DNA of 64,000 nt from Pedobacter ginsengisoli. Lineage in GTDB: Bacteria; Bacteroidota; Bacteroidia; Sphingobacteriales; Sphingobacteriaceae. Positions 43,053 through 50,872 of the stretch are shown piece by piece. The notes below the pieces were generated by a model that made no database searches, had not been told where the DNA came from, and worked only from the letters and a program-made list of their open reading frames with translations. Location: the NCBI RefSeq assembly GCF_002736205.1, contig NZ_CP024091.1, forward strand, positions 744,001 to 808,000, in the 5' to 3' direction. Position numbers and translations under genes: made by a program. Position 1 is the first letter of the stretch, and each line of letters opens with the position of its first letter.

Positions 43053-43454
43053 TTATAAGTCTGCCTGGTTGCGTAATTGGAGAATTTGAGTGGTTTCTTC
43101 GCTTTGGAAGGAATAACAATAGTCAAACACACAAAACCATTCTTCTTTGCCACTTTTAAATGAGCTGGTATAAAACTTTGTGTTTATCCCACTTGCGATG
43201 AAGTCTTTTGTGTCACAGGTGAAAGCATTGTATTCGGGGATTTGACCTGGAATGCCTTTCTTTAAAATTTCATAGTTGGTTTTAATGATTTTGAAGATCG
43301 CGGTTGCGTTGGGATGTGGTGTTACCTTTTCAAACTGCCGCTTTGAACGGTTGTATTGGTTCCGGCAGGTGTCGTTGCAAAATCGCTGGTCAAGTCTACC
43401 ATGGAGTGGTTTTTTGCACAGTTCGCAGGTTTTAACAGTTGATGATATGTTCAT
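43053..43454 (-). CDS. Small zinc-finger protein
   Basis: This 133-residue protein has an N-terminal treble-cleft-like zinc site, CELCKKP (two cysteines) and FCNDTCRNQYNRSKRQ (two cysteines), at residues about 10-33, then an unassigned C-terminal domain. Proteins of this shape are common on Bacteroidota mobile elements and are presumably nucleic acid-binding. It is divergent from the PUR/RadC fusion gene, so the 20-bp-periodic repeat between them could control both genes. Confidence 0.75.
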   Translation of the reverse strand: MNISSTVKTCELCKKPLHGRLDQRFCNDTCRNQYNRSKRQFEKVTPHPNATAIFKIIKTNYEILKKGIPGQIPEYNAFTCDTKDFIASGINTKFYTSSFKSGKEEWFCVFDYCYSFQSEETTQILQLRNQADL

Positions 43455-43486
43455 GCTGGTTAGGATGATTCATACAATATCGGAAT

Positions 43487-43554
43487 TATCTCGTAAACCT
43501 GTTTAAGATCGGGTAAAGGAAATTCAGATCGGGTTTGGTTGATAGGGATCGGGT
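43487..43554. repeat. 20-bp-periodic GATCGGGT direct repeats
   Basis: GATCGGGT occurs at 43507-43514, 43527-43534 and 43547-43554, exactly 20 bp apart. A degenerate fourth unit, TATCTCGT at 43487, is in register. The array lies between divergent starts at 43454 and 43623. Confidence 0.85.
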
Positions 43555-43622
43555 AATGTGATTTTGTACCTATTGTTTGCAATTCAGGTGCAGAGCTTTG
43601 GGCTGATCAAATCAATAGCATC

Positions 43623-44264
43623 ATGAATAAAAATGGAATCTTAGCATCAGAATCTTTCTCACGCGGCAGGCGTCATTATTTTTTGGACTTTAAGTTAGCC
43701 GGTAACAATAGTAACTATGTGCAGTTTACTAGGAGTGAGCAGCAGGGGAATGGCAGTTATAAGCGCTGGTCATTTGTGATTTTTGAGAACCAGTTCGAAG
43801 ATTTTATCTCTGCATTTGCTTCTTTGTTTCGTTCTGCGGCTTATCAGGGGAAGGGATTTGTGACGGTAAAGCAGCTGCATGAAGAGTTTAAGGGGGAAGG
43901 TTGTATCAAAGCGATGCCACCTGAGTTAAGGCCGCGGGAAAAGATGGCGACCAGTGGCCGATCGGAAATGGAGAATAGTGAACTGTTGGCGATGCTGATT
44001 GGTTCCGGTTCTCCAAATGAGTCTGCGCTTAAGTTAGCGGAAAGAATATTGAATGGCGCAGGGGGGAGCCTTAAAAATCTTTCTGTTATGTCCGTTGCTG
44101 AGCTGTGCCAGTTTAAGGGGATGGGAATAGCTAAATCCAGTACGGTAATGGCGGCGATGGAACTGGCCTTGCGGTTGTCGGCAGCAACACCGGTACGGTA
44201 CAAAACGGTATATCTCTATAAAAAGCCGGGCCGCCCTTCAGGTTTCTTTGATTTGGGGAACTGA
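43623..44264 (+). CDS. PUR-domain (DUF3276) protein fused to the RadC N-terminal domain
   Basis: This 213-residue fusion begins with a Bacteroidota PUR-type nucleic acid-binding domain (SRGRRHYFLDFKLAGNN, RWSFVIFENQFEDF; residues about 12-75). It continues with the RadC N-terminal helix-hairpin-helix part (PREKMATSGRSEMENSELL, LCQFKGMGIAKSS; about 103-190). The JAB catalytic half of RadC is absent, and it ends in a basic, proline-rich tail. It looks like a nucleic acid-binding adaptor. A JAB-only RadC partner exists at 22524 on the same island. It sits behind the periodic repeat array and before a long leader. Confidence 0.85.
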   Translation: MNKNGILASESFSRGRRHYFLDFKLAGNNSNYVQFTRSEQQGNGSYKRWSFVIFENQFEDFISAFASLFRSAAYQGKGFVTVKQLHEEFKGEGCIKAMPPELRPREKMATSGRSEMENSELLAMLIGSGSPNESALKLAERILNGAGGSLKNLSVMSVAELCQFKGMGIAKSSTVMAAMELALRLSAATPVRYKTVYLYKKPGRPSGFFDLGN

Positions 44265-44561
44265 GTTGTTTTTTGCTTTTTCCCGAATGAAATGTGGATT
44301 AGGTTTTTGTTATGGGAAGGATTAGGCTGTTTGTGCAACAAATTTCTGATCCGCAGTTTCGTCAGTCAAGGCGGCTTCGCTTTGCTCCGCTGGTTTTGGA
44401 AAAATAATCTCCACACCTGCGCTGCGCTTGGGTAGTATTTTTTGTTCCAAAAGCCTTGTCTGTCTTCCCTGCTAAATCAGGAGAGGGTGTTTAACAAAAA
44501 GCCAGGAATGGCTCCCGCCGAAAGGTAGTAAGCAGGGTTTAAACACTTAATCATTTTTAAA
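44265..44561. other. Non-coding leader between the PUR/RadC fusion and the next gene
   Basis: This 297-bp stretch has no credible ORF. It has GC-rich patches (for example around 44367-44395 and 44414-44436) unlike the surrounding AT-rich sequence, and may include a structured leader for the gene at 44562. No motif that I recognise is present. Confidence 0.4.
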
Positions 44562-45092
44562 ATGGAAACTAATGTAAAAAACAACGGACCGGCTAAAGTA
44601 GTCAACACAGTTCAGGCAGACAAAACCCCAAAATTCGTGGCCGGTAATCCGGTTAACGTGGTGGCGAAAGCTCAAGAGAAGGTAGTGGGTAAAGAGGAAG
44701 AATCAGAAAATCCTGTGGTGGCTTCGCAGGAAGTAACCACGACCGAGCCCAGCAAACTGGAAATTAAGGCTGCTTTGGCAGAGCAGAAACCTGCTTTGAA
44801 TTTGGAGCAGACTTTAAAGAAGATTAAAGACCTGAACAGGCTTTCTAACCAAAGGGAAAAGCTGATCGTGACGATTGACAATTTAGAGGGTTTTGAGATT
44901 TTACAGGAGGATGAAGCCGAAGAAACAAATCTGAATCATTTTCAGCGTTGTGAACTGAAAATCACGGATGACAACGGAAATGTATTCAGTACTAAAAATC
45001 CTTTCATTATTGATCAGGTATCCAAAAACATCAAAGGTCTTTGTACTGAAAAACTAACAGAGGTGGAAGCGCAAATTTCCTTAAACCTGTAA
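44562..45092 (+). CDS. Hypothetical acidic island protein, 176 residues
   Basis: The first 85 residues are low-complexity and disordered (Ala, Glu, Val, Pro, Lys). The rest is a helix (LEQTLKKIKDLNRLSNQR) followed by a small beta-rich domain (TNLNHFQRCELKITDDNGN). I do not recognise the family, but a gene of this form downstream of a PUR-domain gene recurs on Bacteroidota elements. It may serve in DNA processing during transfer. It ends just before a strong hairpin terminator. Confidence 0.65.
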   Translation: METNVKNNGPAKVVNTVQADKTPKFVAGNPVNVVAKAQEKVVGKEEESENPVVASQEVTTTEPSKLEIKAALAEQKPALNLEQTLKKIKDLNRLSNQREKLIVTIDNLEGFEILQEDEAEETNLNHFQRCELKITDDNGNVFSTKNPFIIDQVSKNIKGLCTEKLTEVEAQISLNL

Positions 45093-45101
45093 ATGCGGGC
45101 T

Positions 45102-45134
45102 ACCTCCCGATGTGTTCGGGAGGTGCTTTATTTA
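45102..45134 (+). terminator. Hairpin after the 176-residue gene
   Basis: ACCTCCCGA (45102-45110) pairs with TCGGGAGGT (45116-45124), followed by a T-rich stretch. Confidence 0.7.
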
Positions 45135-45155
45135 TTCATTTAAAAAAGAAAGATC

Positions 45156-45290
45156 ATGTTAGACGCATTTGTAGAATTTTTGGATAAGATGTACTGGGAG
45201 GGCTATGCAGAGGAGTTTGAGCGGGACAATCCCACTGCTTTTTATAATCAGTTCAGGGAATTTAGAAACAACCACGGATTACCATTATGA
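45156..45290 (+). CDS. Very small protein, 44 residues
   Basis: This short gene encodes an acidic, aromatic peptide (LDKMYWEGYAEEFERDNP, then a Phe/Arg-rich end). Its TGA overlaps the ATG of the next gene (ATGA), a strong sign that it is translated. I do not know its function. It belongs with two following small genes in a tight cluster downstream of the terminator. Confidence 0.6.
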   Translation: MLDAFVEFLDKMYWEGYAEEFERDNPTAFYNQFREFRNNHGLPL

Positions 45291-45502
45291 AGTATGAAAC
45301 CTTGTTTATTATGGTGCGTGTGCAGGTGTATACGAGCCATACTCAGATTTCAGAAGTCGTTCGGGAGGTAGAAAATCATTCCAAAATGAGTTTGTCGGAT
45401 ACGGCCAATATCAATATCCTTGAAACGGAAATACTGGTTTCAAGAGTCAGAAATGTAAAAAATATCAATCATCAGCATGAGAACAATTCATTTAATACTT
45501 AG
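45287..45502 (+). CDS. Small hypothetical protein, 71 residues
   Basis: This small protein starts with a hydrophobic strand (LFIMVRVQVYT) followed by a helix (ISEVVREVENHSKM) and the segment TANINILETEILVSRV. It starts inside the stop codon of the 44-residue gene. A second, broken copy of the same small family begins at 45477. No function is known. Confidence 0.6.
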   Translation: MKYETLFIMVRVQVYTSHTQISEVVREVENHSKMSLSDTANINILETEILVSRVRNVKNINHQHENNSFNT

Positions 45503-45659
45503 CATTCGTGTAGAGGGAGAGAGTTAGCTGGATAGCTTGTCAGATGCTATACAGGAAATGGAACAGCAGACCAATTACCGGATTGGCAGTACTGAAAATG
45601 TGAAAATACTGGAAACGGAGATTTTGAAAACAGAACCCTTTAATACTGATCACATTTAA
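45477..45659 (+). pseudogene. Broken paralogue of the 71-residue gene with an in-frame TAG
   Basis: The 61-codon frame would encode a relative of the preceding protein (IHLILSIRVE near the start, then STENVKILETEILKTE against TANINILETEILVSRV in its neighbour). Codon 17 is TAG (45525-45527). Without that stop the frame would be a normal-size member of the family. It is either a recent pseudogene or a read-through case. It overlaps the end of the upstream gene. Confidence 0.6.
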
Positions 45660-45729
45660 CAATCTAGTCTATTTAGTAGAGAGGAGTTATACCATTAATT
45701 TAAAGCTAGAGTTTAATTACAACTTAAGT

Positions 45730-45773
45730 CCCATTAGGGAGTCGCTATCAATTTTTTGGAGCGGCCCTAATGG
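45730..45773. terminator. Hairpin between convergent small genes
   Basis: CCCATTAGGG (45730-45739) pairs with CCCTAATGGG (45764-45773) across a 24-nt loop. It may end transcripts from both sides. Confidence 0.55.
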
Positions 45774-45833
45774 GCATCAAGTGTTTTTAGATTATACTGA
45801 TATTAATTTATGTTTTAGTGGCGATCGATTAGA

Positions 45834-46607
45834 TCAATTCAATATAAATCTGATAAACAGGTCTCCAAATTCAGTAATGGACATTGCCTGAAAGGGCTTG
45901 ATGTCAAAGTAGGACATGCCATTATCTACCAGCAGTGCTTTTGCTGAGAGCATTTGCTTATTGTATAAAAATTCCCCTTCTGTGATTTGGTAGAATTCAG
46001 CTTTCTTAAAGTCCTGGATACTTTCATTATATGTATTTAATGCCTCGATCTGTTTGTCGATGTCTACAATTTGTTCTTCAATCTGTCGCTGATTCTGTTC
46101 GTCAAGTTGATCGCTGGTGATGTTGGTGTGATAGCTGGCCAGGCATTGCCTACGTTTGTCAAGTTCTTGCAGTTGTTGGCTGATTTTTTGACTTTCGATA
46201 CTGAATCTTTGATACTGGCTTAAAATATTAATGGCAGTCTCATTCAGCTCAGCCACTAGCTGAAGGTAAATTTCTGCATTGTCGGTACTGGATCTTGGAT
46301 AAAGAATGTGATGGGTTAAGATGTCCCTGAATCTTTTTTGCTTAGCCAGTGATTTTGTATTTGCGACTTTGATGATCACCAATTCAAAAACATCACTGAA
46401 ATCCTCAGATTTTAGGTTTTCAAGGTCTATATCAGGATGGATATTAAAAAAATCGGACAAAAGTTCTGTGAAATTGTTAAGGCGGTTTTGTTTTATTCGT
46501 CCGCGATAGTCAAAAATTATTTCGTTGAGCAATTGCCCTGCGTAGGGTATTGTAGAAAATAGCATTTTCAACGCTGATATGCCGGCTTCCTTTTTGTCTA
46601 TTGTCAT
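45834..46607 (-). CDS. Hypothetical coiled-coil protein, 257 residues
   Basis: This soluble protein has an Ala/Gly-rich N-terminal helix (GISALKMLFSTIPYAGQLL), a long coiled-coil stretch (about 115-200, ISQQLQELDKRRQ and QIEEQIVDIDKQIEAL) and a conserved-looking C-terminal end (ALLVDNGMSYFDIKPFQAMS). I recognise no family. A decayed copy of its C-terminal part lies at 52395-52660 on the same strand, on the other side of the nuclease and HEPN cluster, so this gene type appears to frame that cargo. The function may be linked to defence, but that is inference. Confidence 0.75.
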   Translation of the reverse strand: MTIDKKEAGISALKMLFSTIPYAGQLLNEIIFDYRGRIKQNRLNNFTELLSDFFNIHPDIDLENLKSEDFSDVFELVIIKVANTKSLAKQKRFRDILTHHILYPRSSTDNAEIYLQLVAELNETAINILSQYQRFSIESQKISQQLQELDKRRQCLASYHTNITSDQLDEQNQRQIEEQIVDIDKQIEALNTYNESIQDFKKAEFYQITEGEFLYNKQMLSAKALLVDNGMSYFDIKPFQAMSITEFGDLFIRFILN

Positions 46608-46805
46608 GTTGGAGTTTTAGCTTTTTAGGTGTCAGTGGAAATTATGATTTCAATGAGATGACAAGGTGTTCAGTCTGATGCATACATTAGGCTATAAATT
46701 ACTCGATCATTGGTGCAGAGGCTTAAATTTAAGCATGAGCGAGGAGCCATTATTTATTCGCTGGCTTGTCCAGATTATACTTTCTTAAATGCTGAGTTTG
46801 TGGTT

Positions 46806-47726
46806 TTAAGAACAGATATCTAGCATTACTTCAGCAATCTTAAAATTAAATGTATGGTCTCCCGTCGTTATCAGTTCCTCCAGCTTTTTGAGGTTAGAAA
46901 GATTAGTGCAGTCTGGATGCGGCAAGAAAACAGCATATTTAAATTCATTTCCATTCAGTTTAAACGTAAGGTTTACTACGAAAGTTGCAAATTCTGAAGG
47001 AGCTGTAATCACACCGACTGTCGAGTTATTCAATGGCGCGTGTTGATTTATGTATACAATGGGAAAGTCAATCTCTAATACAGAAGAACGTAAATAATCA
47101 ATTAGCATACCGTAGGTGCCTTTTTTCAGCCCTGCTGAATCAAAAATTAATTCATATCCAATTTTTGAAAATACAGTCAAATAGGCGCATTTCAACAAGG
47201 CTTTCTTATCTATATTTACCTGCTGTTGCCATTTTAAATTGAATTTACCACCATCCCAATTCTCAAAAAGGCCCTTAAAATCAAGAACCTTAATGTTTTG
47301 CATGGATGAAGATAATTTAACCAGAGGCTTTCCGTTCTTTTCCCCTACAGTGAACTTTGCTTTAACACCATTGAATTCGAGCTGATCTGAGGAAATCACT
47401 ACATCAATTTCGCCCGCACCAGTTTTAAAATTTTCGCTTTTAAAATAATTCAACAATTTTTTGTCCATAGTTTGTCCGTCCATATTATTTGCTTCCTTAC
47501 TTGTAAGAACAATGCCTTTCCCTCCTAAACTCTCAGGCGGAACATGTTCTATTGTCAGATCACGGTTCTTAGAACCTTCAATAGTATAACAACGAAGTGA
47601 AATTGGACATATGTACAATGCATCCAGGACATCACTTTCCAGATGTTGAACCTTCAACCCAAACCGCTTAAAGTTATTTTTTAAATTCTCCGAGAACACG
47701 CTGAAAAGACGTTCATTTTTACCCAT
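46806..47726 (-). CDS. HNH-like nuclease domain protein
   Basis: This 306-residue protein has an N-terminal HNH-like zinc-finger nuclease core at residues 39-82: CPISLRC, then TIEHVPPESLGG with the catalytic His, then KEANNMDG with an Asn. The remainder is unassigned and beta-rich. It is divergent from the nuclease-helical gene at 47849, with 122 bp between the starts. The HNH core suggests DNA or RNA cutting. With its neighbours it forms a likely defence block. No methyltransferase is close, so it is not an ordinary restriction enzyme pair. Confidence 0.75.
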   Translation of the reverse strand: MGKNERLFSVFSENLKNNFKRFGLKVQHLESDVLDALYICPISLRCYTIEGSKNRDLTIEHVPPESLGGKGIVLTSKEANNMDGQTMDKKLLNYFKSENFKTGAGEIDVVISSDQLEFNGVKAKFTVGEKNGKPLVKLSSSMQNIKVLDFKGLFENWDGGKFNLKWQQQVNIDKKALLKCAYLTVFSKIGYELIFDSAGLKKGTYGMLIDYLRSSVLEIDFPIVYINQHAPLNNSTVGVITAPSEFATFVVNLTFKLNGNEFKYAVFLPHPDCTNLSNLKKLEELITTGDHTFNFKIAEVMLDICS

Positions 47727-47848
47727 GTCAATTAACTAAAACATAAAAATAATAAATTCCGTCATTCATTTATCCTTATTTCCTATGACTTTAACTACAG
47801 TCGCTTACCTAATTAGAAAAAACTATATTTATTTGTAATATTACTCAA

Positions 47849-48379
47849 ATGGGGAACGCGATATTTTCACAAACATTCTTATCACAATATTTAAAAGACT
47901 TCCGGCTTCAGTCTGAAACAGATATTTACAGAAAAAAGGAAATTATTGACACCTGGATAGCTATGCTGAGATCGAAACGACTTAATGCTGTCAAGGAGGA
48001 AGAAACCAAATCCAGATTTATTCTCGAAATCTTTGGTGACGTTCTTGGCTTCAATTATAAGAATCCAAGTAACTGGTTGATCAGGGAAGAACTCAAATCT
48101 AAGGTTGATGCTACTAAACCAGATGCTGCGCTGGGAATATTCCATATCAATGAAAGTGGGATAGATAATGATGTTCAAGTAGTGATTGAGATTAAGGATG
48201 CAAATACTTCCCTGGATACACCCCAAAATAGAAAGGCGTTTAACATCTCACCTGTTAGTCAGGCCTTCTTGTACGCTTCTAAAATGGGGGGGAACTGTAA
48301 ATGGGTCGTTGTCTCCAATTTTACCGAGATCAGATTTTATCATTACTCCAGCCAGGGGAATATCAGGTTTTTAACCTAG
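47849..48379 (+). CDS. N-terminal part of a frameshifted nuclease: PD-(D/E)XK domain
   Basis: This 176-residue piece resembles the N-terminal nuclease domain of large restriction or BREX-type proteins. Pro91-Asp92 (TKPDAALGIF) and Glu114-x-Lys116 (VVIEIKDA) form a classic PD-(D/E)XK site, followed by SPVSQAFLYASK and KWVVVSNFTEIRFYHY. The frame stops at TAG 48377-48379, but the next frame continues sensibly after the GGGG run at 48355-48358 into GEYQVFNLADLNKED. One extra G would join them into a protein of about 950 residues. The break may be mutation, sequencing error or frameshifting. Confidence 0.75.
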   Translation: MGNAIFSQTFLSQYLKDFRLQSETDIYRKKEIIDTWIAMLRSKRLNAVKEEETKSRFILEIFGDVLGFNYKNPSNWLIREELKSKVDATKPDAALGIFHINESGIDNDVQVVIEIKDANTSLDTPQNRKAFNISPVSQAFLYASKMGGNCKWVVVSNFTEIRFYHYSSQGNIRFLT

Positions 48380-50703
48380 CTGACCTAAATAAAGAAGATA
48401 TTCTTAAAGAGTTTTTATTTCTTTTTCATAAAGATCGGTTGACGCACAGCGATAAATCTGCCACAGAAAAATTGTTTGATCTGAGAAAAAAGAGAATTCA
48501 GCGGAAACAATCCGAGAAACATATCATTGATCAACTTTACGATGCCATCTACAAATTTGAAGGGCTAGGTTTCGTGGATCCCAACTTTTTGTGCAATGTT
48601 ACTCCATTCAAAACTATTGAAGATCATGTTTGGCACTTCGAAAAAGGTCGACTACTAATTCTAAATCCACTTGTCACCTCTCTTTTTGAGCAACTTAGTT
48701 TAACTAATGACGACATTATTCTCAGTGACAATCTTATTCGTGAAACCAAAAGACTGAAAGTTGTCGAGGCCAAAGAGAAGATTCACTATATCTTTAGAAG
48801 GCTTCACAACTGCATGATAAAGTACGTTTGTGCTCCGTTAGATCTTAATAGCCTAAAAAAAAGAGCCCTAAAATCCATAGGGTTTAGCTTACGGCATTTC
48901 CACCATATACAGGACAAAGAACTGATCATTCTGCCAACAAAAGGTGCTGAAATAGACAAATGCGAGTGTGTGAACTGTCTTTTAAGAAGCTTTGATTTTA
49001 TCCACTTCATAAAAAAACTGAAGGATGCAGAACAAAGGCAAACAATGGACTCATTAGAACTTGCATATGGAAACTATCTTATTTCAACAGATAATTATAG
49101 AAAAGCTTATTTCCAGTACAAAAACACAGACATCAATACTAAAGGAAAAGAGGATAAAAAAATACAGTACTTTATTTCAAAAATTAATCAGATTTATCTT
49201 TACAATCTGATTTCAACCGATAGTGATGATCCGCAGGAGAAAGAAATCCTGAGCGACATTAAAAGCATAGATCTTGATAGAAGCATACACAATGAGCTGG
49301 ATATTTATGTGGACGGGGATGTACGCAATTACCTGATCGAAGTTAAAGAGAACAAAATATTCATCAAAATTAAGGAGTTTGTAACTGCTGAACTGGATAA
49401 ATTAGAGAAATCCCAAGGGACTAACGGCAACATTCATGAAATCGATACAAAATACCGTTTCCTTTATTCACACTTTCACAATAACAGGATTGTCTACGAT
49501 GCTTTTTCTGAATTCACTCAACTTGTGACCAAGATCTTTAAATCATTTGTCCTATGCTACACGTCGTCGGAAAAAATACTTCCTAATTTTCCCGAATTTT
49601 ACCTTGCTGAAGCGATCATTTATGTTAGTTCCCAAGAACTTCAAAATATTCTGAGAAACATTGATCTTACAGTCGATTCTTCTGCGCAGGGAGAGCTTGT
49701 AAGTAAAGCTGAGAAGTTATTAAACTCATTCGCCAGAGAAGGGTTTATGGGCTTTGATATGACCGAACCACTTCTTGTTGCCCAATTGTCTAACTATCGG
49801 TTTCAGGATAACTTTACGAGCATTTTCAGTAATATGTTTACTGTACTTTCGAAAATAGATTTACATACAGATCATGTGGCTATCCTCGCTAGGCCGATCT
49901 TGAGTTTTGTTAAAACCGAGAACATCTTGAGCTGGACGGATCTCAAAGAATTGGGCCTTTTTATTGAAAAGCATGGAGCGATATTTAAACCGTTTCAGGT
50001 ATTGGAACTATTTAATCATGCAATTAACAACAGCTCCTATGGTGAGCATAAATACCATAGCCTGATCCGGTCTTTGTGTAAGGCCTATAGAAAATTTTAT
50101 CCGGATCGAGTGCTTGAGGATAAAAGTCTAGTTCATAGGGCGATAGCAAATTCTATGGATAGCAATGGTAAGGCAGATCCAAAACACCTAATCTTCCTTT
50201 ACCACATTGTTGATGATGATGGTAAGGTTCGGCTACTTAGGGAATTAAATGCTTATCTGACTAACAACTTTAATGACTTTCTTCTTATCGAAATGCTGGC
50301 ACTTGACATTGTAACGCTTGATGAGACCTATCTTCCTATTTACCTTAGATCTGTCAACCAATCAAAGGGTCAAGGTTTTGGTGGAATAGCAAACGGAAAA
50401 GCTGATTTTAAAAATGTGATTATGATTAATCTAATTTACCAACTTTATGCCTATAATATTTGTCTAAACGAAGAGCAATTATCAATACTTGAGAATCTTT
50501 GCCCATTTGAAGCCTGGGCAGTTAACCCGATGGGTTTTGATTACAATAGTTTCGAAGTAGATTGGTTGATTGCTGTTGATCAGGATTTTATACTAGAGAA
50601 ACTAGCAGGAAAAAATGAGATCAGGATATCATTAGAAAAGCAGTTACAGATTGAATTCGAGCCTACGTTGGCTAAAATATATTTCAAGTATTTTCTTGGT
50701 TAA
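48301..50703 (+). CDS. C-terminal part of the frameshifted nuclease: long helical tail
   Basis: This 800-codon frame continues the broken nuclease; the real join is near 48355, so the first 18 or so residues of this frame are not native. The body is mostly helical, with a cysteine cluster (CECVNCL) and a TPR-like segment (GNYLISTDNYRKAYFQYKN). It has no methyltransferase (NPPY) or helicase motifs. The whole protein therefore looks like a PD-(D/E)XK nuclease fused to a helical sensor or scaffold. It is followed by the HEPN gene, whose earliest ATG is 71 nt after the stop, on the same strand. Confidence 0.75.
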   Translation: MGRCLQFYRDQILSLLQPGEYQVFNLADLNKEDILKEFLFLFHKDRLTHSDKSATEKLFDLRKKRIQRKQSEKHIIDQLYDAIYKFEGLGFVDPNFLCNVTPFKTIEDHVWHFEKGRLLILNPLVTSLFEQLSLTNDDIILSDNLIRETKRLKVVEAKEKIHYIFRRLHNCMIKYVCAPLDLNSLKKRALKSIGFSLRHFHHIQDKELIILPTKGAEIDKCECVNCLLRSFDFIHFIKKLKDAEQRQTMDSLELAYGNYLISTDNYRKAYFQYKNTDINTKGKEDKKIQYFISKINQIYLYNLISTDSDDPQEKEILSDIKSIDLDRSIHNELDIYVDGDVRNYLIEVKENKIFIKIKEFVTAELDKLEKSQGTNGNIHEIDTKYRFLYSHFHNNRIVYDAFSEFTQLVTKIFKSFVLCYTSSEKILPNFPEFYLAEAIIYVSSQELQNILRNIDLTVDSSAQGELVSKAEKLLNSFAREGFMGFDMTEPLLVAQLSNYRFQDNFTSIFSNMFTVLSKIDLHTDHVAILARPILSFVKTENILSWTDLKELGLFIEKHGAIFKPFQVLELFNHAINNSSYGEHKYHSLIRSLCKAYRKFYPDRVLEDKSLVHRAIANSMDSNGKADPKHLIFLYHIVDDDGKVRLLRELNAYLTNNFNDFLLIEMLALDIVTLDETYLPIYLRSVNQSKGQGFGGIANGKADFKNVIMINLIYQLYAYNICLNEEQLSILENLCPFEAWAVNPMGFDYNSFEVDWLIAVDQDFILEKLAGKNEIRISLEKQLQIEFEPTLAKIYFKYFLG

Positions 50704-50738
50704 TGTTGTAGAGTGGACATCATAAATTTACTCCCTTA

Positions 50739-50756
50739 TTATTGTTTAAACAATAA
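50739..50756. promoter_or_regulatory. Perfect 18-bp palindrome upstream of the HEPN gene
   Basis: TTATTGTTTAAACAATAA lies just after the nuclease gene and 17 nt before the first possible start of the ApeA-like gene. It is a candidate operator. Confidence 0.5.
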
Positions 50757-50872
50757 ATTAGGTCAATCGCAACATGAAATTTATCCCTATCTTGTTGTAT
50801 TTAAACAAATCAGAACATAATCTCAGATTTAAAGATATTTTTACTCAGATTTATGCTAATAGATTAGTTATT

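Noticed and set aside
48301-48379. Programmed -1 frameshifting at the GGGG run
   Set aside because: No classical X-XXY-YYZ slippery heptamer in the zero frame and no clear downstream pseudoknot could be recognised, so a simple indel is the more likely explanation.
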